From Paludibacter jiangxiensis (GTDB lineage Bacteria; Bacteroidota; Bacteroidia; Bacteroidales; Paludibacteraceae), in the NCBI RefSeq assembly GCF_001618385.1, contig NZ_BDCR01000004.1, positions 744,001 to 808,000 on the forward strand: 64,000 nt of DNA. Reading direction: 5' to 3'. This document shows, piece after piece, positions 52,587 through 61,142 of the stretch (within the stretch, counting starts at the first letter, position 1; each line of letters starts with the position of its first letter). The translations under genes and the position numbers were made by a program. The notes beneath the pieces were generated by a model. The model was not told the DNA's origin and did not search any database. It saw only the letters and a list, made by a program, of their open reading frames with translations.

Positions 52587-53890
52587 GTTTCTTTACCTTC
52601 ACTTTCTGGCACTTCATCTTTCAACAAAAGACGCAGCGACTGGTCATATGTGATATAGCTCCACATCCAGTTAATAAATACCAACAAACGGTTTTTTACG
52701 CCAACAATGGTCATAATATGCACAAACAACCACAGCACCCAGGCCAAAAAGCCACGGAACCGGGCGTAAGGTAACTCAGCCACAGCCGAATTACGACCAA
52801 TCGTTGCAAGAGATCCTTTATCTACATATTTGAAGGGCTTAAATGCAGTTCCGTCAGCCTCAAACTTATTCAGGTTATTTGCCACATTTATTCCCTGCTG
52901 TATAGCCGGTTGTGCCACCTGTGGATGACCATTTGGAGTATCCTGTGTAGTAACAAGAGCCGTATCACCGATAGCGAACACATTCTTAAATCCATTGACC
53001 TGATTAAATTCGTTTACTACAATACGATTACCCCGGCCATATAATTCTTTCTCGAAACCTTTAATACTGTTACCCCTAACACCGGCAACCCAAATAAGGT
53101 TCTTTGTTTTGATAGATTCTCCATTGCTTAGCTGCACTTGATCGTTTTCATACGAAGTTACCGTTGCTCCAAGAATAACGTCCACATGAAGCTTGGTGAG
53201 GTGCTCCAAAGCTTCTTTTGACGCTTTTTCCGAAAATGCGTTCAGCAAACGATTCAGACCATCCACCAAATAGATACGCATACGTTGCACCTTGAAGTCC
53301 GGGTAATCTTTGGGTAATACGAACTTCCGCATTTCAGCAAGAGCTCCTGCCAATTCCACACCTGTAGCACCACCACCAACAACAACGAAATTGAGCAATT
53401 TTTCACGTTCTTCCGTGTCAGCCGTACTTGCTGCACGTTCCAGTGAGAAAATAATTTCGTTCCGCATATTAATAGCCTCTGTCGTCGATTTCAAGACCAG
53501 GCTTGACTCTTTCAGTTTTTGATTTCCAAAGAAATTGGTATCACAGCCGGTTGCCACAACCAGATAATCATAGCGAACACGACCGATAGTCGTTTCAACA
53601 CAGCTCAGTTCTGTATCCACACTCAAAGCTTCACATAAGCGAAAGTGTAAATCTGGTCTCTTTTGTAGCACTTTACGAAAAGGAAACGATATTGTACTTG
53701 GTTCAAGACCCGAAGTAGCAACCTGATAAAACAAAGGCTGAAACTGATGATAGTTCCGCTTATCAAGCAAAACAATCTGAAAATACTTTGGATCCAATGT
53801 TGTAGCCACTTTCAGGCCACCAAAGCCACCGCCAATAATAACAACACGTTTCTTGTCTTTCGCTGGAGGAATGTTACAAATGGTAGTCAT
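52556..53890 (-). CDS. ndh: Type II NADH dehydrogenase (NDH-2)
   Basis: 444 residues, FAD-dependent, attached to the inner membrane. It passes electrons from NADH to quinone without pumping protons. FAD motif [14 protein letters not shown] (about 16-29), the quinone-site-like [14 protein letters not shown], second Rossmann motif [15 protein letters not shown] (about 166-180), FAIGDTA and the C-terminal amphipathic/hydrophobic segment ([39 protein letters not shown]) are all present. The last residues [12 protein letters not shown] reflect a 12-nt duplication shared with the start of rnhB. Confidence 0.92.
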   Translation of the reverse strand: MTTICNIPPAKDKKRVVIIGGGFGGLKVATTLDPKYFQIVLLDKRNYHQFQPLFYQVATSGLEPSTISFPFRKVLQKRPDLHFRLCEALSVDTELSCVETTIGRVRYDYLVVATGCDTNFFGNQKLKESSLVLKSTTEAINMRNEIIFSLERAASTADTEEREKLLNFVVVGGGATGVELAGALAEMRKFVLPKDYPDFKVQRMRIYLVDGLNRLLNAFSEKASKEALEHLTKLHVDVILGATVTSYENDQVQLSNGESIKTKNLIWVAGVRGNSIKGFEKELYGRGNRIVVNEFNQVNGFKNVFAIGDTALVTTQDTPNGHPQVAQPAIQQGINVANNLNKFEADGTAFKPFKYVDKGSLATIGRNSAVAELPYARFRGFLAWVLWLFVHIMTIVGVKNRLLVFINWMWSYITYDQSLRLLLKDEVPESEGKETCQETCQETA

Positions 53891-53918
53891 AATAAGGAAA
53901 TAGTTAAAAGTTAAAACT

Positions 53919-53946
53919 TACACACAATCTAATATACACACAATCT
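53919..53946. repeat. 12-bp direct repeat upstream of ndh
   Basis: TACACACAATCT occurs at 53919-53930 and 53935-53946, a 16-nt period, 29-57 nt upstream of the ndh start. It could be a regulator site or a tandem duplication. The rest of 53891-54003 shows nothing further. Confidence 0.45.
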
Positions 53947-54003
53947 CAACGTGATTTACACGGATAGGAGAAAACAAAAAGAGGAGGGTTAACAAAAAAG
54001 CAG

Positions 54004-54039
54004 AAAGGCGCCTATTGAAGGGATTCAACAGGCGCCTTT
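54004..54039 (-). terminator. Terminator of tRNA-Met
   Basis: A 10-bp perfect stem AAAGGCGCCT/AGGCGCCTTT with an inner TTGAA/TTCAA helix. On the minus strand a T-rich tail follows (TTTCTGCTTTTTT). Confidence 0.85.
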
Positions 54040-54041
54040 AG

Positions 54042-54115
54042 TAGCGACTCGGGGACTTGAACCCCGGACCTCATGATTATGAATCATGCGCTCTAACCGG
54101 CTGAGCTAAATCGCC
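54042..54115 (-). tRNA. tRNA-Met (anticodon CAT, probably elongator)
   Basis: Acceptor GGCGATT pairs with AGTCGCT, the anticodon stem CATGA/TCATG holds loop TTCATAA, and the T arm is CGGGG-TTCAAGT-CCCCG. The initiator features (unpaired position 1, GGG/CCC anticodon stem) are absent. A tRNA-Ile with modified CAT is the alternative. Confidence 0.88.
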
Positions 54116-54126
54116 GTTTCGCAGTG

Positions 54127-54156
54127 CAAAAGTACAACAATTTCGTTAATTTCAAA
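54127..54156 (-). promoter_or_regulatory. Promoter of tRNA-Met
   Basis: On the minus strand TTTG (54156-54153), 18 nt, TACTTTTG (54134-54127). Confidence 0.65.
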
Positions 54157-54245
54157 ATAGATTGACGACTTTTTTTGCTGTATTTTCAACATAAATCATA
54201 AATACAAGATAATCAACATATCATCCATTTTTAGCATATTCCGGA

Positions 54246-54265
54246 TTGCAAACCCGGGTTTACAA
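54246..54265. repeat. 20-nt near-perfect palindrome around AAACCCGGGTTT
   Basis: The 12-bp perfect palindrome at 54250-54261 extends to 20 nt with one mismatched pair. It sits in otherwise featureless AT-rich DNA (54157-54383) between tRNA-Met and the YiiX-like gene. Confidence 0.35.
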
Positions 54266-54383
54266 AACCACGCTTTTTATTCACTTTAGATAGCGGGGAA
54301 CAAATAATCATGTCGTACTTATCCCGATTTTTCAATTCAAAATTGATCGGCTCGTCACATCATTTTCGAATAAAAAACAAATT

Positions 54384-55040
54384 TTACTCAGAAACGGAGA
54401 TTAAAATGAGTCTGGACGAATGGGAAAGCAAGCCCGGATTGATACCCGGTTTTCCCTGAGGAATGGAGAAATTCAGATTTTTATAATATTCTACCCACGA
54501 AGGGAAAAGCTTTCCTGTATCAGGATCTTTAAAAGTCATTGGTTTCAGTACAAAGAAAGGCTTTCCGTCATTAGCCATTTTGAATGCCTCATAGATTAAC
54601 TCGCTGCAATAAAGCCGCCCATTATCCATTTCAAAATAGTCATCATAAGGCACTCCCTGCAAAGCAAGTGCTGCTTTTTCCGCTTTAACTATCAAAGAAC
54701 TAAATTTCGGCTTCAATCTACCGACAAGCAAATCAGTCTCCGAACACCTTCCTTCAAATTCCTTAATGGTTGTAAGGTGAACATTTTTACCGATCGCCTC
54801 AACCACTATCAACGAATCCCCCACCCTGACAACCAATCCGCAATGATTATAATCCCGCCCTCTGTATCCACGCGTCACTTTATCAATGGCACGCCCCAGC
54901 TCACCACCATTCAGATGCTGAAAAACAATATCACCTTCCTTCACCAGAGTTGCAAAGTTCTTTTGCTGAGCAAAACAACTTCCAGTTATAAATAAGAACA
55001 AAAGGAAAGGTTGAAAAACAACAAATCTTTTCACCCACAT
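54384..55040 (-). CDS. YiiX/YebB-like N1pC/P60 cysteine hydrolase, exported
   Basis: 218 residues. Signal peptide MWVKRFVVFQPFLLFLFITGSCFAQ. The permuted papain-like fold is shown by GDIVFQHL, His66 in YNHCGLVVRVGD, Glu81 in VVEAIGKNV and Cys145 in RLYCSELIYEAF, the usual permuted triad. Family members cleave amide or ester bonds in the envelope; the substrate is unknown. The next gene, an esterase, lies 40 nt further upstream on the same strand. Confidence 0.85.
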   Translation of the reverse strand: MWVKRFVVFQPFLLFLFITGSCFAQQKNFATLVKEGDIVFQHLNGGELGRAIDKVTRGYRGRDYNHCGLVVRVGDSLIVVEAIGKNVHLTTIKEFEGRCSETDLLVGRLKPKFSSLIVKAEKAALALQGVPYDDYFEMDNGRLYCSELIYEAFKMANDGKPFFVLKPMTFKDPDTGKLFPSWVEYYKNLNFSIPQGKPGINPGLLSHSSRLILISVSE

Positions 55041-55080
55041 ACAGAATTATAATTCAACAATTTACAACAAATAAATTTTC

Positions 55081-56064
55081 TTATTTCAAAGTCTTATTCA
55101 AAAAATTGACCACATACGGCATTGCCTCATCAAACCAGGGACGGAACAACCAAAACGTATGGGGTGTATTTTCAATTGTATGCACTTCGTGATAAATGCC
55201 GAGTGCATTCAGCTTTTTAATCATATCGTCACGGCCGGCATGAAAGCGTGGCAAAGCACTATTCACAAACAAGAATGGCGCAGTTTGCTTGCCAACATGT
55301 GTGAGAGCAGACGCCTCATTGAAGGGAGCCGGATTTTCTTTCGGAGAAACGCCAAACCACAAAGTCGCAGCCGATAATTTCCCCGGTTGATCCTGTCCTT
55401 CGGAAGATTCAGGATGCAGAAAAGCAAGTACGCCGTCCATATCGACAACCGCCTGCACTTTATCCGAAAATTGCTTGTAATAGTTTGTTTTATACAAAGG
55501 CACAGTACCATTCTCACTTCCGATCAAAGCCGCCAGTTGACCTCCGGCCGAAGTTCCAAAAATTGCAATTTTATTCCCAGCCAAATGATTTTTAGCTGCA
55601 TTAGCGCGCACCCATCGAATAGCAGTTTTTACGTCCTGAACACCAGCCGGATATTTTGCTTCCATCGACAAGCGATATTCCACACATACCGTTGCAAACC
55701 CATTTCTGGACAATTCGTACGCAATATGACGATCCATATTCTTTTCGCCCGAACGCCAGCCTCCGGCATGAATAATAACCACCACAGGGACTTTCTTCTC
55801 CCCTTTGGGGCGTACCAAATCCAAATGCATTTCGCGTTGCCCGTACTTTGCATACACCAAATCATTGTTGATAGACAGCTTACTCTGATCACCCAACCCC
55901 ACCAAAGATATCTCAGGATATTTTTTGCGGTTTTTGATCAACTCATTCTGAGCATTATAAGAACTATCGGTCGGAATAGTTGGATGCATTCGGTAATGTT
56001 GTGCAGAAACATTACCCGACATGCCAAGCAGTACCATCACAATCAAACAAACATAGAAACGCAT
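55081..56064 (-). CDS. Secreted alpha/beta hydrolase (esterase/lipase family)
   Basis: 327 residues from the ATG at 56064 (MRFYVCLIVMVLLGMSGNVSAQ, a signal peptide); the frame is open 49 codons upstream through the terminator of the next gene. Oxyanion motif HAGGW (99-103), nucleophile GTSAGG (Ser172), an Asp in the FLFVNSALPRFHAGRD region and His in ENTPHTFW (about 303). The HGGGW-type oxyanion hole and GTSAGG place it in the BD-FAE/hormone-sensitive-lipase-like group, which includes feruloyl and acetyl-xylan esterases. Substrate unknown. Confidence 0.85.
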   Translation of the reverse strand: MRFYVCLIVMVLLGMSGNVSAQHYRMHPTIPTDSSYNAQNELIKNRKKYPEISLVGLGDQSKLSINNDLVYAKYGQREMHLDLVRPKGEKKVPVVVIIHAGGWRSGEKNMDRHIAYELSRNGFATVCVEYRLSMEAKYPAGVQDVKTAIRWVRANAAKNHLAGNKIAIFGTSAGGQLAALIGSENGTVPLYKTNYYKQFSDKVQAVVDMDGVLAFLHPESSEGQDQPGKLSAATLWFGVSPKENPAPFNEASALTHVGKQTAPFLFVNSALPRFHAGRDDMIKKLNALGIYHEVHTIENTPHTFWLFRPWFDEAMPYVVNFLNKTLK

Positions 56065-56111
56065 AAGGATAAAATTTAGGGTGCAATTGTAGCAAAATTT
56101 AACGACAGCAA

Positions 56112-56146
56112 CAAAAAAATCCCGCAGAGCGATTAACCCTGCGGGA
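56112..56146 (-). terminator. Terminator of the tryptophanase-family gene
   Basis: On the minus strand CCCGCAG pairs with CTGCGGG, then ATTTTTTTG. Confidence 0.9.
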
Positions 56147-56185
56147 GCGAGATATTTCAATGATATTAGATAATTATCTATTGAA

Positions 56186-57655
56186 TTACAGGCTATCACC
56201 GAAATCGGCACGGAATTTAGCCACCAATTTTTGCGGCCAGTCGGATGTCGGCTCCAGCTTACCCATAAAGAAGCGCAGCACCGAAGGTTCGTAATAAAAT
56301 TTCAAACCACCGATCATTTCCCGGTTATCATACAACCATTTCAAACGGTCAATAACATATTTCACCTGTGAAAGGGTGAACACACGGCGCGGGACAGCCA
56401 AGCGAAGCAATTCCATATCAGCATATGTTTCGTTGCCATTTTCATCACGCTGATTTGAGACAGAACCGCGTTCCATACCACGAACCCCCGAAATAAGGAA
56501 GAACGCAGCAGCCAGAGCTCCAGCCGGATATTGTGTTTGAGGGATATGACTACAGAATGACATAGCATCCACGTGGGCCCCCAAAACACCCGGAGGTGTA
56601 ATCATCGGGATTCCCAGTTTCTTAGCTTCTTCCACCAGATATTTAATAAACGATGGACTTTGCGAAATCATTGTTTCATCCAGTGTTTCGTACAAACCTA
56701 CGGCCATCGCTTCCACTTCGCGGATAGAAATACCGCCATAGGTCAGGAAGCCTTCAAAGAGAGGAACTAAAGCTTCAAGTTCCTTGTATACTTTTATGTC
56801 GTTGGTACAAATACCACCACCACGGGATGAGCTTAATTTCCGTGCTGAAAAATAGATAATATCGGCCATTCCTGTGAATGTCAACAGGATTTCTGCCATC
56901 GACTTATCTTGAAATTCGGCTTCGCGTTGTTTTACCAGATACGCATTTTCGCCCAACAAACTTGCATCAAGCACCAAGCGAATACCATATTTATCGGCAA
57001 TTGCACGTACATCGCGCATATTCTGCACCGAGAAAGGCTGCCCGCCAATCAGATTGGTAGAGGCTTCCATACGAATGTAAGGAATATTATCTTTCCCGTG
57101 TTTTTGAATACATTCTTCCAAAGCCTCAATATTCATATTGCCCTTAAAGGGGTGATCCGAGTCAATTTTATAAGCTTCAGGATACAGCAATTCCGAGATC
57201 TGTCCACCACATTCGGTAATGTGAGCCAATGCGGTAGTAAAGTGATAGTTCATCGGAACCATGCTCCCTTTTTTCACATAAGCCACACCCAGAATGTGCT
57301 CAGCAGCACGACCCTGGTGTACCGGGAGCAAGTATTTTTTGCCTAAAACATCGTCGACCGCTTTTTGCAAACGGATAAAACTTTGCGAACCGGCATAAGC
57401 ATCATCGGCAATCATCATAGCAGACAACTGTTTGTCGCTCATTGCGTTTGTACCGCTATCCGTCAACATATCAAGAAAAACGTCTGTTGTATTCAGTTGG
57501 AATGTATTAAAGCCACCTTCGTACAAGGCTTCCAAACGTCTTTCGATAGGTACTAAATGAAGTTTTTGTACGATGCGCACTTTGTGCAGTTCGAGAGGAA
57601 TATTTTCTCCGCTATAAAACTTTACTGCACTCGAATTCTGTGATAATGAGTCCAT
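56186..57655 (-). CDS. tnaA: Tryptophanase-family beta-eliminating lyase
   Basis: 489 residues. PLP enzyme of the tryptophanase/tyrosine phenol-lyase family: TTDVFLDMLTDSGTNAMSDKQLSAMM, PVHQGRAAEHI, NLIGGQPFS, VVLDASLLGENAYLVKQREAEF, the PLP lysine in FSARKLSSSRGGG (Lys273), GFLTYGG and the C-terminal YEPSVLRFF. Tryptophan cleavage gives indole, pyruvate and ammonia; tyrosine cleavage gives phenol. The sequence is nearer TnaA in these motifs, yet the segment after Lys273 (LSSSRGGG) differs from both E. coli enzymes, so substrate is not certain. The leader carries a perfect Shine-Dalgarno and a short upstream ORF, unlike E. coli tnaC in sequence. Confidence 0.85.
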   Translation of the reverse strand: MDSLSQNSSAVKFYSGENIPLELHKVRIVQKLHLVPIERRLEALYEGGFNTFQLNTTDVFLDMLTDSGTNAMSDKQLSAMMIADDAYAGSQSFIRLQKAVDDVLGKKYLLPVHQGRAAEHILGVAYVKKGSMVPMNYHFTTALAHITECGGQISELLYPEAYKIDSDHPFKGNMNIEALEECIQKHGKDNIPYIRMEASTNLIGGQPFSVQNMRDVRAIADKYGIRLVLDASLLGENAYLVKQREAEFQDKSMAEILLTFTGMADIIYFSARKLSSSRGGGICTNDIKVYKELEALVPLFEGFLTYGGISIREVEAMAVGLYETLDETMISQSPSFIKYLVEEAKKLGIPMITPPGVLGAHVDAMSFCSHIPQTQYPAGALAAAFFLISGVRGMERGSVSNQRDENGNETYADMELLRLAVPRRVFTLSQVKYVIDRLKWLYDNREMIGGLKFYYEPSVLRFFMGKLEPTSDWPQKLVAKFRADFGDSL

Positions 57656-57682
57656 TGGTGTAATTTGTATTAGATTTATCAG

Positions 57683-57743
57683 TTAATTTGTACTGTTCGC
57701 AAGGTAGATAAAATATCTTGAATTTTTCAACTATCACCTCCTT
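57683..57743 (-). promoter_or_regulatory. Perfect extended Shine-Dalgarno and short upstream ORF before tnaA
   Basis: In the 340-nt gene-free stretch 57656-57995 the minus strand contains AAGGAGGTGAT (57743-57733), the exact complement of the usual 16S rRNA 3' end. Six nt after GGAGG comes a TTG codon opening MKNSRYFIYLANSTN (57730-57683). Alternatively a promoter (TTG 57730-57728, 21 nt, TACCTTG 57706-57700) overlaps it, in which case the ORF would not be transcribed. The rest of the stretch shows only the FKBP promoter. Confidence 0.3.
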
Positions 57744-57918
57744 AAAAGTTTCAATTATCAATAAATTTATATTAAATGATTCGTTTTTTCAAGACAAAGA
57801 TTCAAAAACGGCATCTCAACGACTTATTTCACATCAACACTAAAACATAAAACGAAAAAATTCCGGAATAATATGAATTAACAACTCTTCTGTCACTTCG
57901 TAAAATTTATTGTCAGAC

Positions 57919-57949
57919 ATTGAATTTCATCATTTATGCGCTATCTTTG
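57919..57949 (+). promoter_or_regulatory. Promoter of the FKBP gene
   Basis: ATTG (57919-57922), 19 nt, TATCTTTG (57942-57949); leader about 40 nt. Confidence 0.7.
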
Positions 57950-57995
57950 CACCGTTTTTATCAGATTGTGCAAAACAGACAAATAATTGATTGAT

Positions 57996-58586
57996 ATGAG
58001 TATTCAAAACAACAAAATGGTTTCAGTTACCTACGATTTATATGTCGGTGGTGAAAACGAGGAACCCGAATTAATGGAGCAGGCAACTGCACAAAATCCG
58101 CTTACCTTTTGCTTTGGTATCGGTATGATGCTTGCTGAATTTGAAAAGAATTTACATGGGCTTAAAGTTTCAGATACATTCGATTTCAAGATTGACAGCA
58201 AAGACGCTTACGGAGAATATGACGACGAGAATCTGGTTGATCTGCCCCGTGAAATCTTTGAAGTAGACGGTAAACTGGATGAAAATATGGTTTTTGTGGG
58301 CAACGTTGTTCCTTTGATGGACTCTGACGGCACCCGCATCAACGCTCAGGTTGTTGAAATCAGCGACAAAACTATCAAAGTTGACTTCAACCATCCTCTT
58401 GCAGGCGAAACTTTGCACTTCAAAGGCTCTGTACTGGAAGTTCGTGATGCTACAGAACAAGAACTGGCTTCATTTATGGGCGGCGGTTGCAGCGGTGGCT
58501 GTTCAGGCTGCGGCGGTGGTTGCGGCGACGACCATGATGCTGAAGGTTCAAGCTGTGGCTGTGGCGGCGATTGCGACTGCAAATAA
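57996..58586 (+). CDS. SlyD-like FKBP peptidyl-prolyl isomerase with Cys-rich metal-binding tail
   Basis: 196 residues from the ATG at 57996; the frame also has an upstream TTG. The FKBP core with IF insert follows SlyD: MVSVTYDLYVGGENEE, NPLTFCFGIGMMLAEFEKNLHGLKVSD, DAYGEYDDENLVDLPREIF, then FNHPLAGETLHFKGSVLEV. The C-terminal 35 residues are Gly/Cys-rich with eight Cys and one His, likely to bind nickel or zinc as in E. coli SlyD (whose tail is His-rich). It would act in the cytoplasm on folding and metal delivery. A strong terminator follows. Confidence 0.9.
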   Translation: MSIQNNKMVSVTYDLYVGGENEEPELMEQATAQNPLTFCFGIGMMLAEFEKNLHGLKVSDTFDFKIDSKDAYGEYDDENLVDLPREIFEVDGKLDENMVFVGNVVPLMDSDGTRINAQVVEISDKTIKVDFNHPLAGETLHFKGSVLEVRDATEQELASFMGGGCSGGCSGCGGGCGDDHDAEGSSCGCGGDCDCK

Positions 58587-58609
58587 GCTTTCCACAGAAT
58601 AATCTTACA

Positions 58610-58672
58610 CGAGGTGAGAGGTGAACAATCCTGTTGCAGGATGCCGTTTCACTTCTCACCTTGTTTTTTAGG
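58610..58672 (+). terminator. Terminator of the FKBP gene
   Basis: A long stem AGGTGAGAGGTGAA with its near-complement, an inner ATCCTG/CAGGAT helix, and TTTTTT after it. Confidence 0.88.
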
Positions 58673-58754
58673 ATTAAGCACAACAAAGTCCGCTTTTGCA
58701 ACAATCTGATTACCGAATTCTTGTTACTCATTATTCACTTCTCATTACTACATT

Positions 58755-59828
58755 ATGTCCAACACTTTCGGAAATATATACAAATTAACCTCTTATGGCG
58801 AATCGCATGGCGCTGCTGTAGGCGGAGTGATTGACGGATGCCCTGCCGGTATCGAAATCGACATGGAGTTTATTCAGAACGAACTGAACCGGCGCCGTCC
58901 GGGACAGTCTAACATTGTTACTCCACGCAAAGAACCCGACGAAGTGGAATTTCTTTCCGGAATTTTTGAAGGTAAAACAACGGGTGTTCCTATCGGATTC
59001 ATCATTCGTAACACCAACCAGCATTCATCCGATTACGATAATCTTCGCGAAACATACCGCCCTTCACACGCCGATTTTACATATCAGACCAAATATGGAG
59101 TGCGCGATCACCGTGGAGGAGGCCGCAGCTCAGCGCGCGAAACCATTGCTCGAGTGGTTGCCGGTGCTATTGCCAAACTTGCACTCCGTTCAACCGGGGT
59201 TCAGATCAACGCGTTCACCTCTCAGGTAGGTTCAATTGCGCTTCCGGGCCGCTATACCGATTACGATCTGGGCAAAACGGAAGAGAGCATTGTACGCTGT
59301 CCGGATCCTGCCACTTCCGACAAAATGGAAGAGCTGATCCGCGAAATACGCAAAAACGGAGATACCATCGGCGGCATTATTACCTGCGTGGCCAAAAACG
59401 TTCCTGTGGGTTGGGGAGAACCGGTATTCGGAAAGCTTCATGCTGCACTGGGAGGCGCCATGCTCTCGATCAACGCAGTAAAAGGCTTTGATTATGGAAG
59501 CGGCTTTGACGGAATCCCTTACAAAGGATCGGAATCCAACGACGTTTTTATCAACCAGGATGGCAAAATAACCACCACAACCAACCGTTCGGGTGGTATT
59601 CAGGGTGGCATTTCCAATGGTCAGGACATCTATTTCCGGGTGGTATTCAAACCGGTTGCCACGATCCTGATGGAACAAGAAACCGTAGATATCCATGGCA
59701 ATGAAACTGTACTGAAGGCTCGTGGTCGTCATGATGCCTGCGTTCTGCCCCGTGCTGTACCTATCGTGGAAGCAATGACTGCAATGACCTTGCTTGACTA
59801 CTGTTTACTTGCAAAAACAAACCACTGA
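58755..59828 (+). CDS. aroC: Chorismate synthase
   Basis: 357 residues. It converts 5-enolpyruvylshikimate 3-phosphate to chorismate, the last common aromatic step, needing reduced FMN. Signatures: [71 protein letters not shown] and the C-terminal [19 protein letters not shown]. Length normal. No other shikimate gene is adjacent. Confidence 0.97.
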   Translation: MSNTFGNIYKLTSYGESHGAAVGGVIDGCPAGIEIDMEFIQNELNRRRPGQSNIVTPRKEPDEVEFLSGIFEGKTTGVPIGFIIRNTNQHSSDYDNLRETYRPSHADFTYQTKYGVRDHRGGGRSSARETIARVVAGAIAKLALRSTGVQINAFTSQVGSIALPGRYTDYDLGKTEESIVRCPDPATSDKMEELIREIRKNGDTIGGIITCVAKNVPVGWGEPVFGKLHAALGGAMLSINAVKGFDYGSGFDGIPYKGSESNDVFINQDGKITTTTNRSGGIQGGISNGQDIYFRVVFKPVATILMEQETVDIHGNETVLKARGRHDACVLPRAVPIVEAMTAMTLLDYCLLAKTNH

Positions 59829-59903
59829 TCAATTGACAATTGAAAGATTTACAATTTGCCATTGAACAACCCATTTGTTGAATGACAATCAAATACTTCC
59901 GCC

Positions 59904-60593
59904 ATGAAAAATTTCATTATCAAATCCGGCATTATCGTTGCCTTATTGCTTAGTTGCCATTTTACTCACGCACAGGATTGGCCCAATTTAAGCAGATTCG
60001 CCAACGAGAATGCAGCCCTGAAAGCACCTGCAAAAAATGAAGTGAGAATTGTCTTTATGGGAAACTCCATCACTGAAGGATGGATTAAGAAACATCCCGA
60101 CTTTTTCGCCGGCAAACCTTATCTCGACAGAGGAATAAGCGGACAGACCACACCGCAAATGCTGATTCGTTTTCGTGCCGATGTAATCCACCTGCAACCC
60201 AAAGTTGTGGTGATACTTGCAGGTACGAATGACATTGCAGGCAACACCGGCCCGTCAACATTGGAAATGATTGAAGACAATATTGCCTCTATGACTGAAA
60301 TAGCTCAGGCCAACGGAATCAAAGTGGTTCTTTCGTCTGTACTTCCCGTATATGACTATCCATGGAAGAAAGGATTGCAACCTGCCGAAAAAATCATCGC
60401 TTTAAATGCATGGATCAAAGAATATTGCGCAAAGAAAAAGATCATTTATGTGGATTATTTCAGCGCAATGGTTGATGAACGCAAAGGATTAAAAGCCGAA
60501 CTGACTTACGATGGTGTTCACCCTAACCTTGCCGGCTACATGGTGATGGAACCTTTAGTAGAAAAAGCTATTCAAAAAGCATTGTCAAAATAA
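59904..60593 (+). CDS. Secreted SGNH/GDSL hydrolase
   Basis: 229 residues. Signal peptide MKNFIIKSGIIVALLLSCHFTHAQ. SGNH blocks: GNSITEG with Ser55, the Gly in DRGISGQTT, GTND, and DGVHPN with Asp203 and His206. This group contains esterases, including acetyl-ester hydrolases on glycans. It lies 12 nt upstream of a macrodomain gene, with which it is likely co-transcribed. Confidence 0.9.
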   Translation: MKNFIIKSGIIVALLLSCHFTHAQDWPNLSRFANENAALKAPAKNEVRIVFMGNSITEGWIKKHPDFFAGKPYLDRGISGQTTPQMLIRFRADVIHLQPKVVVILAGTNDIAGNTGPSTLEMIEDNIASMTEIAQANGIKVVLSSVLPVYDYPWKKGLQPAEKIIALNAWIKEYCAKKKIIYVDYFSAMVDERKGLKAELTYDGVHPNLAGYMVMEPLVEKAIQKALSK

Positions 60594-60605
60594 AAACCGT
60601 TGTCT

Positions 60606-61142
60606 ATGCAATCTTCAAACAGTCGCATAGAAGTGCTAAAGGGCGACATCACAAAGGTTCGTGTTGATGTCGTTGTAAATGCAGCCAATTCGTCGCTTAT
60701 GGGAGGCGGAGGAGTGGATGGAGCAATACATCGTGCGGGAGGACCGGCAATTCTCGAAGAGTGCAAGCGTATTGTTGCCCGGCAGGGAGACTGCCCTACC
60801 GGCGAAGCCGTAATCACAACAGGAGGTAATCTGCCCGCTAAATATGTCATACATACCGTCGGACCGGTTTGGTACGGAGGTAGCCATCAGGAAGAAGAAA
60901 AGCTTGCCGAATGTTATCGGAATTCCTTGGCACTTGCCGTTGCCAATCATTGTAAGACCATCGCCTTTCCCAATATCAGCACCGGCATCTATCACTTTCC
61001 TAAGGAAAAAGCTGCTCATATTGCAGTCCGCACCGTGCTGGACTTCCTTCAAAAAGAGACGTCAATCGAAAAGGTGATTTTTGTCTGCTTCGATGCTGAA
61101 AACGAAAGTCTTATCCGCAAAGAGATGGATCAGACACGTTAA
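60606..61142 (+). CDS. Macrodomain protein (O-acetyl-ADP-ribose deacetylase type)
   Basis: 178 residues from the ATG at 60606; a TTG lies two codons earlier. MacroD-type motifs: [36 protein letters not shown] and [17 protein letters not shown]. Family members remove ADP-ribose from proteins or deacetylate O-acetyl-ADP-ribose in the cytoplasm. The gene follows the GDSL hydrolase and its 3' end overlaps the convergent lipoprotein gene by 4 nt. Confidence 0.92.
   Translation: MQSSNSRIEVLKGDITKVRVDVVVNAANSSLMGGGGVDGAIHRAGGPAILEECKRIVARQGDCPTGEAVITTGGNLPAKYVIHTVGPVWYGGSHQEEEKLAECYRNSLALAVANHCKTIAFPNISTGIYHFPKEKAAHIAVRTVLDFLQKETSIEKVIFVCFDAENESLIRKEMDQTR

Noticed and set aside
58346-58582. Antisense frame opposite the Cys-rich FKBP tail
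   Set aside because: It is the low-complexity mirror of Gly/Cys codons and has no start context.
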